Source: DATCHW01 sp963806045 (GTDB lineage Bacteria > Bacteroidota > Ignavibacteria > Tepidaquicellales > Tepidaquicellaceae). Taken from it: a DNA stretch of 64,000 nt. The notes beneath the pieces are model-generated. The model saw only the letters and a program-made list of their open reading frames with translations. It did not search any database and was not told where the DNA came from. The DNA lies in contig CAWDWP010000011.1 of NCBI GenBank assembly GCA_963806045.1, positions 3,045 through 67,044 on the forward strand, in the 5' to 3' direction. The position numbers and the translations under genes are program-made. Shown one piece after another: positions 57,213 to 64,000 of this stretch. Positions within the stretch are counted from its first letter, which is position 1, and each line of letters opens with the position of its first letter.

Positions 57213-58778
57213 TTATTTTCCATTTTGAATTACAACTTTATATCCGAACGAATCTTCAAAAAGTGATTTTCTGAGATTAGCACCCCAGATTTCAAGCGTT
57301 GGGTCTGCTCCCTCCTTTGTTTTTAAATGCAAGTTTAACGTACTATTCAATTCCTTTATTTCAATTCCTTCAACTATCTGTTTGTGCCCTCTGTCAAGTC
57401 CGTCAGCAATTCTGAAAATTCCTGCGAGTTTCCTGACTCTGTCTCTGTCTGCAGTGTTCAATCGGCTATACCCTTCATGTTTTGGTTTTGGGTGGGATTT
57501 TCTATGATATCTTGCAATATTTGCAATCATTTCAATTTCATTATCATTGAATCCGAGCATTTCGGAATTCTTAATCAGATAATACGAATGTTTATGATGC
57601 TGGGAATGAGAAACTCTGTGACCTATGTCGTGAAGCAAAGCCGCTGCTTCAAGAAATTCTTTATCCTTATCTGTTAAAGAAAATTTTTCCTTCAGAAAAT
57701 CGAATAATGTCACTGACAGCTTTAATGCCTGCTCACTGTGAGGTTTATCGTATCCGCAATTCTCAGCAAGAGTTATGATACTGTTATAACAAACATCGCT
57801 TAAGTTACCAAGTTGAAATCCTGTCTGCTGTTTACTGATAGTATCAATAATAATTCCTTCGCGTAACGCATAACTGGAAACAGTAATATTTTTTAAGTTT
57901 AACTCTTTGAATATCTGTTCAAGTATCACAGCACCCGCTGTAATTATATCAGCCCTTGCCGGATCAAGACCGGGAATTTCACACCGCTCACTCATCGTTT
58001 CTGCTTTATAAATTTTCTTAGCCGCTTTTTTCAAAGATTCAGAATCAAAAACATAATTATTCAAAATGAACTGGTCATCCTCATAAGAATTTGTTTCTGC
58101 ATAATTTATCATTCCGATATTGGTAATTGTCCCTGATGTTCCTATTACCATATCATATTTATATTCGTGAAGATTTCTTATCACAGGATTCACCACACTT
58201 TTAACGAAAAGCAATGCTTCTTCTATTGCATTCTGTTTAATTTTTTTATCTCTGAAGTACCTTTGAGTTAATCTGACAGCACCGATTTTAACACTGTATG
58301 CAAAGAGCACAATGCCTTTCTCTCCAATCAGAAATTCCGTACTGCCGCCCCCTATATCTATCAATAAAATTTTTTTATCATAGACTTCAAGCGCCTGAAG
58401 TACGCCGAGATAAATAAGCCTAGCTTCTTCCAGACCCGTTACGACTTCAATATTTATTCCTGTATTTTCGTAGACTGCATTTATAAATTTATCCTTATTT
58501 AATGCTTCACGTATTGCACTCGTCCCAATTGCCCTGATTTCGGCATTGAATGAATCGCAAACTATTTTGAATCTTTTTAGTGCTGCTATTCCGCGTTCAA
58601 TTGCGTCATCTGCAAGATATTTCATATCATTTGAACTGCTTCCGAGACGCACTACTTCTTTGTCCCGTGTCAGGACTTTAAATTGTCCTTTTGCATTTAC
58701 CTTTACAATTACAAGGTGAAATGAATTTGTTCCTAAATCTAATGCTGCTAATATTTTTTCATTCATAATTTTTATCAT
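57213..58778 (-). CDS. Ppx/GppA family exopolyphosphatase/guanosine pentaphosphatase with HD domain
   Basis: The 521-residue protein begins ILAALDLGTNSFHLVIVKV (phosphate 1 motif) with LLIDIGGGSTEFLIG (phosphate 2), then after residue 300 an HD domain with AALLHDIGHRVSHSQHHKHSYYLI. This matches Ppx or GppA: hydrolysis of polyphosphate or pppGpp. Which substrate dominates cannot be decided. Last gene of the minus-strand string beginning at 63.4 kb; start 7 bp after the glycosyltransferase stop. Confidence 0.9.
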   Translation of the reverse strand: MIKIMNEKILAALDLGTNSFHLVIVKVNAKGQFKVLTRDKEVVRLGSSSNDMKYLADDAIERGIAALKRFKIVCDSFNAEIRAIGTSAIREALNKDKFINAVYENTGINIEVVTGLEEARLIYLGVLQALEVYDKKILLIDIGGGSTEFLIGEKGIVLFAYSVKIGAVRLTQRYFRDKKIKQNAIEEALLFVKSVVNPVIRNLHEYKYDMVIGTSGTITNIGMINYAETNSYEDDQFILNNYVFDSESLKKAAKKIYKAETMSERCEIPGLDPARADIITAGAVILEQIFKELNLKNITVSSYALREGIIIDTISKQQTGFQLGNLSDVCYNSIITLAENCGYDKPHSEQALKLSVTLFDFLKEKFSLTDKDKEFLEAAALLHDIGHRVSHSQHHKHSYYLIKNSEMLGFNDNEIEMIANIARYHRKSHPKPKHEGYSRLNTADRDRVRKLAGIFRIADGLDRGHKQIVEGIEIKELNSTLNLHLKTKEGADPTLEIWGANLRKSLFEDSFGYKVVIQNGK

Positions 58779-58785
58779 TCACCCA

Positions 58786-59885
58786 TCATTCCCGTTTTAA
58801 CAGTGGAAATAATACGGATTTTTTTTCTATGATTCCTTTTGCTTTTATATAAACTTCTTCAACAGAAATATCATTAATATTGTTCGATTTTGATTGTATA
58901 TATTCACAATTATCTTTTTCCGGAGCCCATTCCCGGCCCTGTGTTGGACCAAACAAAGCTAAAACTCTCCCGCCCGAAAATGCAACGGAATGCATTGTCC
59001 CCGTGTCATTTGTAATATACAAATCAGATAAAGATAACAATATTGTACTCAATCTAATTGGTTGTGATGTGATGTTACAATTAATATTATTCTCCGACAA
59101 TCTTCTTTGAAGAGTGTTCACAACTTCATCATCCATTGGTCCCCGTGATTATAAACACATAATTATTATATTCGTCGTATAATCTTTTTATCAGTTCGAC
59201 AAAATTATCTATGCTCCACCTGTTAGGAATTTTACCTGCTCCTGCCTGGAATGCAAAAACAGGACGTGATTTATCCGGAAAATTATTCTGATAATATTTT
59301 TTACCAAAATTAATTTCCTCTTCATTAAATTTAAGATGAACATTTCTTCGCTCAACTGAATTTAAATCACATCCGATTTGCCTGACAATATCAATATATT
59401 TCTCAGCATGATTCATTTTAATGCCCCGCCAGTCAAAATCCTTTTTCAAGTTCAAAAGCTTACTGCTTTTATTAACTTTTCCATCAACGCTGTTTACACC
59501 AACCCTGATTTTTGCTCCTGATAAATAATTTATAAGATGTGACGTTCTTGATAGCCCGACTGTTGAAGGAACAATGCCTGATTTCATACTTTGTTTTCCT
59601 TAAGCGGAAAAAAAATTTCAATATTTTCAGATAAGAAAATTTATCGTATACTAAAATATTATCAATGTAATCATTCTCACCTTTCAGAATTTCGTAATTT
59701 CCGGGAGAAGCAACAAGAGTTATATATGCACGAGGATATTTTTTCCGGACAGCTGCAAATGCAGGAAGAGTTAACAGCATATCCCCAAACTGATTGTGCT
59801 GTTTGACAATGAGAATGTTATTCACATTTTCAGGTGACAGTGATTCAGCCGGTATTGATTCATTTAATTTCTTCGAAGTTTGCAT
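58786..59885 (-). CDS. Glycosyltransferase family 9 (heptosyltransferase-like), two frameshifts
   Basis: Three frames form one GT9 enzyme: ILIVKQHNQFGDMLLTLPAF (start, ATG at 59885), then SGIVPSTVGLSRTSHLINYL to VFAFQAGAGKIPNRWSIDNF and NYVFIITG, then PMDDEVVNTLQ with NDTGTMHSVAFSGGRVLALFGPTQ at the nucleotide-sugar site. The second break is in a four-G run near 59135 (one more G reads ITGGPMDD). The first is near 59580. Restored length about 365 residues. Probably adds heptose or similar sugar to lipopolysaccharide. Confidence 0.75.
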
Positions 59886-60064
59886 CGACAACTTTGCTTT
59901 TGTCGTAAGGTATAGTGGTTTTTTTTACGGTTTCTTCAGAATTAATTTTTCCTGATGTATTTGAACTTTTTCTGTTCAGAAGAGTGATTATGCTTTGAAC
60001 CAGTGCCTTTCAGAACATAGGCGACTAATAAAATACTTAATATTATGAAAAAAAATCTTAACAT
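59860..60064 (-). CDS. Small membrane protein (DUF4834-like), frameshifted
   Basis: From ATG 60064: MLRFFFIILSILLVAYVLK (one membrane helix), then in the other frame ALVQSIITLLNRKSSNTSG, continuing with NSEETVKKTTIPYDKSKVVDANFEEIK. One surplus G near 60008 explains the break. About 68 residues. The stop overlaps the glycosyltransferase start region. It resembles small single-helix proteins of FCB genomes that end in an acidic ADFEEI-type tail; function unknown. Confidence 0.45.
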
Positions 60065-60071
60065 TTCTTTA

Positions 60072-60728
60072 TTACTTAGCCAATCTGTTTGTTGCCGGAT
60101 TAAAGTATTCGATTGCAGAATGCTCGGCTTTTAATATTTCCGCAATCAGGTTCTCGAAATCCTGTTCATTATTCACAAAATCAATATCTGAAACATTTAC
60201 TATCATTACTTTAGTTGCTTTAAAGCGGAAAAAGAAATAATTATATCCTTCATTCAGGTCTCTGATGTAGTCTTCAGCAATGTTCTTCTCAGCATCCCGG
60301 TCACGATGTTTTATATTTCCCATCAACCTCTCAACTGTTGATTGCAGATATATGACCAAATCCGGAACCCTGATTTTTCTTTCTATCGATTGAACAATTG
60401 TCTCATAAAGTTTTAATTCATCATCCTGAAGATTCAGATAAGCAAATATTTTATCTTTTTCGAAAATATAATCAGCGATAATATAGTTATGAAAAAGGTC
60501 CTCCTGTGATAATTCAACAAGCTGTTTATACCGGCTGAGTAGAAAGAAAATTTGCGTATGAAAAGCATATCGCGCCGGATTTTCATAAAATCTCTCAAGA
60601 AAAGGGTTATCTTCAAAATCTTCAAGAATAAGCTTTGCGTTTAGTCTTTCAGCAAGACTTTTTGCCAGAGATGTTTTGCCTGCACCAATTACACCTTCTA
60701 TTGCTATATATTGTATTTTCTTATCCAA
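60072..60728 (-). CDS. Deoxynucleoside kinase
   Basis: The 218-residue dNK-family kinase has Walker A EGVIGAGKTSLA, the substrate-site Glu region LILEDFEDNPFLERFY, the DRS-like motif ADYIFEKDKIFA, the lid RDRDAEKNIAEDY and PDLVIYLQ. Acts in deoxyribonucleoside salvage; deoxyguanosine/deoxyadenosine specificity is suggested by the family but not settled. Unbroken, unlike its neighbours. Confidence 0.9.
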   Translation of the reverse strand: MDKKIQYIAIEGVIGAGKTSLAKSLAERLNAKLILEDFEDNPFLERFYENPARYAFHTQIFFLLSRYKQLVELSQEDLFHNYIIADYIFEKDKIFAYLNLQDDELKLYETIVQSIERKIRVPDLVIYLQSTVERLMGNIKHRDRDAEKNIAEDYIRDLNEGYNYFFFRFKATKVMIVNVSDIDFVNNEQDFENLIAEILKAEHSAIEYFNPATNRLAK

Positions 60729-60740
60729 ATGTAATTAAAA

Positions 60741-61252
60741 TTATTTGTTAACTCTTTTACCGGTGTTTTTATAAATTTTCACATCTGATTTATCAGTTCC
60801 GGTAATGTCCAGCAGTTCAATTATTCTTATATCAAATGCCGGATGTACATAATCAGGCGCAATTTCGCACATCGGAACCAGAACAAACGTCTGTTGTGAA
60901 GTTCCATATGCGGAATACTTATTTCTTCATCACTATAAACATGTCATCGTAGAACAGTATATCGATATCAATTTTCCTTGCGCCCCATATCTCTTTTTTT
61001 TCCCTGCCAAGCATTGTTTCGATATCTTTCATATTATTTACAAGTTCAATCAGGCGCGAATGTCTGTCTTTATTTCAATTACGCAATTCAGGAATTCACG
61101 CTGTTCTTTTAATCCCCAGGGTTCTGTTTCAAAAATCGAAGAACAATTAACTACTTTTATTCTTTTGTTACTTTTGATTTTAACTATTGCTTTTTTGATG
61201 AATGCTAACGGTCGCCTATATTCGAACCAAGTCCTAAATATGCAGAAGCCAT
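60741..61252 (-). CDS. folK: 2-amino-4-hydroxy-6-hydroxymethyldihydropteridine pyrophosphokinase (FolK), multiply frameshifted
   Basis: Pieces in successive frames match FolK: MASAYLGLGSNIGDR, then LAFIKKAIVKIKSNKRIKV, SIFETEPWGLKEQREFLNCV, then KKEIWGARKIDIDILFYDD (signature), then a C-terminal part ending IIELLDITGTDKSDVKIYKN. At least three indels are needed. Step: pyrophosphorylation of hydroxymethyl-dihydropterin in folate synthesis. Start 4 bp after folB. Confidence 0.75.
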
Positions 61253-61256
61253 GATT

Positions 61257-61619
61257 TTATCTTTCCAGGGATTTCTCTATTTCGATTGAATCAACTGATG
61301 CCAAGCGGTGCATTCGGCTTTCTTATCTTCACATTCACCCTTTTTACTTTTCCAAATCTTTCAAGAATCCCCTTGCAAATATTCTGATTAGGGTTTCTAT
61401 CAGATTAAATTTATTACTGTAAACAATATCTTTAACGAAATTATAAACTTCAAGATAATTAACGGTGTTTTTTAAATCGTCAGTATCTTTCAACTTGTCT
61501 AAGTCACATTGCAGTTCAATATCTACTTCGAATTCATTTCCGTATTTTTTTTCATATTCAAAAACTCCGTGATAAGCATAAAACTTCGCTTTGTGTAACG
61601 TTATTGTTGTCAGTTCCAA
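61257..61619 (-). CDS. folB: Dihydroneopterin aldolase, frameshifted at C-terminus
   Basis: Starts at a TTG (61619). KAKFYAYHGVFEYEKKYGNEF is the family signature with the catalytic tyrosine and glutamate region; LEVYNFVKDIV and LIETLIRIFARG follow. After ARG the frame shifts to GILERFGKVKRVNVKIRKPN and then to SVDSIEIEKSLER. About 120 residues when restored, normal length. Upstream partner of folK. Confidence 0.78.
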
Positions 61620-61621
61620 AT

Positions 61622-61745
61622 TTAAATTCTCTTTTTACTTTTCTTTGCTTTTTTTACAGTTTTCTTAAAAGATCTTCTTTACATTCGTTTTCTTACCTTT
61701 TTGACAGATGCTTTCTTCTCTTTCGTAATATTTTCGCTTTGCCAT
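61622..61745 (-). CDS. Possible small Lys-rich protein, broken
   Basis: Between sucD and folB, frames translate to highly basic stretches (ATG at 61745: MAKRKYYERE; alternate frames KEKKASVKKVRKR and KKTVKKAKKSKKRI). The pattern suggests a small Lys-rich protein with indels, but no single frame runs through. Confidence 0.2.
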
Positions 61746-61754
61746 TTTTTCATT

Positions 61755-62650
61755 TCAGAGTTTTTCAAGTGCATTCTTTACCGTGATTCCAATATCTGCG
61801 GGAGAGTTTACGGTAATTATTCCGCATTCCTTCATTACAGATAAGTTTTTCCGCGGCTGTTCCTTTTCCGCCGGAAATTATTGCGCCTGCATGTCCCATC
61901 CTTCGGCCGGGAGGAGCAGTTTTACCTGCAATAAATCCTATCACAGGTTTCTTCACATTCTTTTTGATAAAATATGCTGCCGTCTCTTCTGCGGTACCGC
62001 CAATCTCACCAATCATTACGATTGCCGTTGTATTCTCATCCTCATTAAATAAGTTTTATCGCATCTATAAATTCCGTTCCTATCACCGGATCTCCGCCGA
62101 TGCCTATACAGGTCGATTGTCCCAGATCCGAGTTTGTTAACTGGTCAACTGCTTCATATGTTAGTGTCCCGCTTCTTGAAATCACACCGACAGTTCCTTT
62201 TTTATGAATGAATCCCGGCATAATACCAATCTTACATTCTCCCGGAGTGATTATTCCAGGGCAATTCGGTCCTATGAATCTTACCGTGCGTCCATCTGTA
62301 TTTTTACTCTTAACATAGTTATAAACTTTTACCATATCCTTCGTCGGAATGCCTTCGGTTATGCAAACACTAAGATTAATTCCGGAATCAACTGCTTCTG
62401 TTATTGCATCCGCCGCAAACGACGAAGGAACAAATATCACTGAAACATTTGCTCCTGTTGATTTCACTGCGTCTTTAACCGTATTAAAAATAGGAATCTT
62501 CTCCTGGAAAAATGTTCCACCCTTTCCCGGTGTTACACCTGCAACCACTTTTGTTCCGTATTCTATCATCTGTGTTGTATGAAACGTGCCTTCGGAACCC
62601 GTAATTCCCTGCACCAATAGCTTTGTTTTCTTATTTACAAGAATGCTCAT
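61755..62650 (-). CDS. sucD: Succinyl-CoA ligase alpha subunit, frameshifted
   Basis: Starts MSILVNKKTKLLVQGITGSEG (CoA-binding), then GVTPGKGG, FIGPNCPGIITPGECKIGIMPG, and ISRSGTLTYEAVDQL, then near 62045-62016 changes frame to EDENTTAIVMIGEIGGTAEETAA and KPVIGFIAGKTAPPGRRMGHAGAII with the phospho-His (GHAGAI). A further break follows near 61830 before GITVKNALEKL. TCA-cycle enzyme; about 298 residues restored. The beta subunit (SucC) is not in the window. Confidence 0.85.
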
Positions 62651-62681
62651 ATTGGAAATATTTTAATTTTAAATTTTCCTG

Positions 62682-63356
62682 TTATTTTTCAATTGTATTG
62701 TTTACTATTTTCCATTTCCCATTCTTGTCCGCTACAAGATTATATGTCACTGTCATATCGGTATCTTTATCCTTATCGGATTTTTTAATCTTCATTTTCA
62801 CAGATGCCTTGTTGCCTTTATTAGAAACAATGGTGGGCTCATTAATAATTACTATTTTCTTCGTTTCTTATAACTGGATTTAAGCGTATTCAGCCTGTCA
62901 CTTTGCCAGAGTCCGTTTGCTTTTTTAATATTTTCGTCAAACTTACCTGCGTCTGATATTCCCCGCTGAAGATATTCAATATAAGTCGAAACCGTTTCTT
63001 TCGGATTATCTGTTTGTTTATTCAACTCTTTTTCTTTCTTGGTAATTTTTTCCTTTTCCTTTTTTATTTTAGTGCTGTCCTTTCAAATCTGTTTTTGTAG
63101 AATCCTTTGTCACTGTTTCGTTTATTCCGAGTGCCTGCTCTCTTTTGAAAATTGCAGTTCTCGTGCGTTTAGGCTTTCCTCTTTAATCTTTAAAAGCTCT
63201 TCTTTTTCCCTTAATTGCTTTTCTTTATCTACAAATTGCTCCTGCGGCTGGTTAAGTTGATTCTGCTCCGGGGGTTTTTGTTCTTTGTTGCAGGAGAAAG
63301 ATAATACTGAAAATGCAACTGCTGTAATAAGCAGAAAGAATGATTCTGTTTTTCAT
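62682..63356 (-). CDS. Lipoprotein with coiled coil and C-terminal DUF4878-like domain, multiply frameshifted
   Basis: Fragments in changing frames read: a lipoprotein signal (FFLLITAVAFSVLSFSC), a Gln/Pro linker, a heptad-rich coil (EKQLREKEELLKIKEESLN and later KEKEKITKKEKELNKQ), then PKETVSTYIEYLQRGISDAG and VTYNLVADKNGKWKIVNNTI at the end (NTF2/DUF4878-like). At least three indels. About 225 residues when restored. Role unknown. First gene of the minus-strand string. Confidence 0.5.
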
Positions 63357-63544
63357 AATCTTTATTTATTTCACTTAAAATAAATTATTTCCATTTCATA
63401 TTCAATTTACAATAAAATATGATAATTTACCCTTTTTTAGAGATTAAGACCCTGTTTGACATATTTCCACATTTAATCTTCCTTCTGGTTACGATGCTTG
63501 GGTTGTAACCTTTGCTCCTGTGACCTTCAGCGTCATCCATTTTT

Positions 63545-63575
63545 CCCCCCTTTAACAAAGGGGGGCTGGGGGGTT
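63545..63575. repeat. C/G-rich palindrome (dispersed family)
   Basis: CCCCCCTTT...AAAGGGGGG then CTGGGGGGTT, the same layout as 46275-46305. Confidence 0.6.
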
Positions 63576-63644
63576 TTGCTTTTACCTTCGAACGTTTTAC
63601 CTCTTACCTTTTACTTTTTTCATTGCTCCTTGCTCTTTCCTCCC

Positions 63645-63764
63645 TTTTGCCTTTATACTTTCGCCTTTGTACTTTGCCTTTATACTTTTGCCTTTGTACT
63701 TTTGCCTTTATACTTTGCCTTTATACTTTATACTTTAGCCTTTATACTTTAGTCTTTGTACTTC
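63645..63764. repeat. Degenerate tandem repeat, CTTTATACTTTGC-type
   Basis: About nine copies of a 12-14-bp pyrimidine-rich unit alternating CTTTATACTTT and CTTTGTACTTTTGC. No coding signal. Confidence 0.65.
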
Positions 63765-64000
63765 CTTCATCGTTCCTGTTTATCCCGTTAATCCTGTCTA
63801 ATGTCTTAATTTTTTCCCTCGTTCCTCGGGTACCCTTTGGGTCATCCCCTGATTGGGAATTTCCCGTTAATTTTATCCCGTTAATCCTGTCTTTTTTTCT
63901 CCGTGTTCCTTCGAGTTTCTTTGTGACTCTCTGCGAAATTCTTTTTCTTTAATTACTCATTATTCATTGCTCATTAATCATTGTTCCTTGCTTTTTCCTC
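63765..64000. repeat. Repeat-rich intergenic tail
   Basis: Two copies of TATCCCGTTAATCCTGTCT (63782 and 63869 areas) and, near 63895-63945, a CTCCGTG/GACTCTCTGCGAAATTC phrase inverse to the repeat at 16350. No gene in 63360-64000. Confidence 0.5.

Noticed and set aside
1..64000. CRISPR arrays, tRNA, rRNA, insertion sequences or prophage
   Set aside because: No regularly spaced direct repeats with unique spacers, no cloverleaf with a T-loop, and no transposase, integrase or phage structural motif was seen on either strand.

Overview
The window looks like a piece of an AT-rich chromosome from the Bacteroidota/Ignavibacteriota side of the FCB group, most likely an ignavibacterium-like organism. 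The main clue is the C-terminal tail containing QNYPNPFNP and ending in a Lys-rich strand, seen on five secreted proteins. This is the type A sorting signal of the type IX secretion system (T9SS). Other fitting traits are FolE2, ThyX, a BshA-type glycosyltransferase, YCF48-like beta-propellers with T9SS tails, and little or no operator structure outside a few intergenic hairpins. The taxonomic call is inference from motifs, not from a marker-gene search.

Region 1 (1-9.5 kb) is accessory and secretory. It holds two tandem copies of a two-gene cassette. The upstream gene encodes a secreted trypsin-like protease with CARDB-like and Gly-Trp-Ser-Gly repeats and a C-terminal dockerin-like pair of calcium loops, and has no T9SS tail. 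The downstream gene overlaps it by an ATGA and encodes a cohesin-like domain with a T9SS tail. Each cassette ends in a conserved 3' UTR with hairpins that covary between the copies. This suggests a cohesin-dockerin system that anchors, or co-exports, a protease through T9SS. It is the most interesting finding here. A T9SS-tailed protein on the other strand lies between the cassettes, and a candidate ~100-nt small RNA lies just after them.

Region 2 (10-22.7 kb) is mainly housekeeping on the plus strand: HIT protein, LeuRS (frameshifted in this sequence), a thioredoxin lipoprotein, DUF2203, proline dehydrogenase, ThyX (minus strand), an orphan HicB, ribosomal protein L33, Nudix, FolE2, a DsbD-N-like protein, LpxH-like, a class A PBP and Ndk.

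Region 3 (22.7-33.4 kb) is a minus-strand gene string: Sua5/TsaC, a beta-propeller-like protein, a membrane-anchored von Willebrand A protein, a 1188-residue outer-membrane protein, and two paralogous single-pass proteins with TonB-like layout. It looks like an uncharacterised trans-envelope system.

Region 4 (33.6-47.4 kb) holds a YCF48/T9SS protein, TPR, DUF2721, dCMP deaminase plus P-loop kinase, RadA, Fbp, a lipoprotein, an ABC-2 transporter, an HD hydrolase, a NYN protein, AsnRS, DUF5683 and SecG. Region 5 (47.8-57.1 kb) holds a second YCF48/T9SS protein, fumarylacetoacetase with a conserved unknown partner, an aldehyde dehydrogenase, a four-helix-bundle protein, a GDP-fucose synthase-like epimerase, a DUF218-like membrane protein and BshA. 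Region 6 (57.2-63.4 kb) is a minus-strand string: lipoprotein, SucD, FolB, FolK, deoxynucleoside kinase, a small membrane protein, glycosyltransferase family 9 and Ppx/GppA. Nearly every gene beyond 58.7 kb except Ppx/GppA and the deoxynucleoside kinase is broken by small indels, which points to poor sequence quality there rather than gene decay. Intergenic spaces carry several families of short palindromic repeats. I saw no tRNA, rRNA, CRISPR array, prophage or insertion-sequence transposase.
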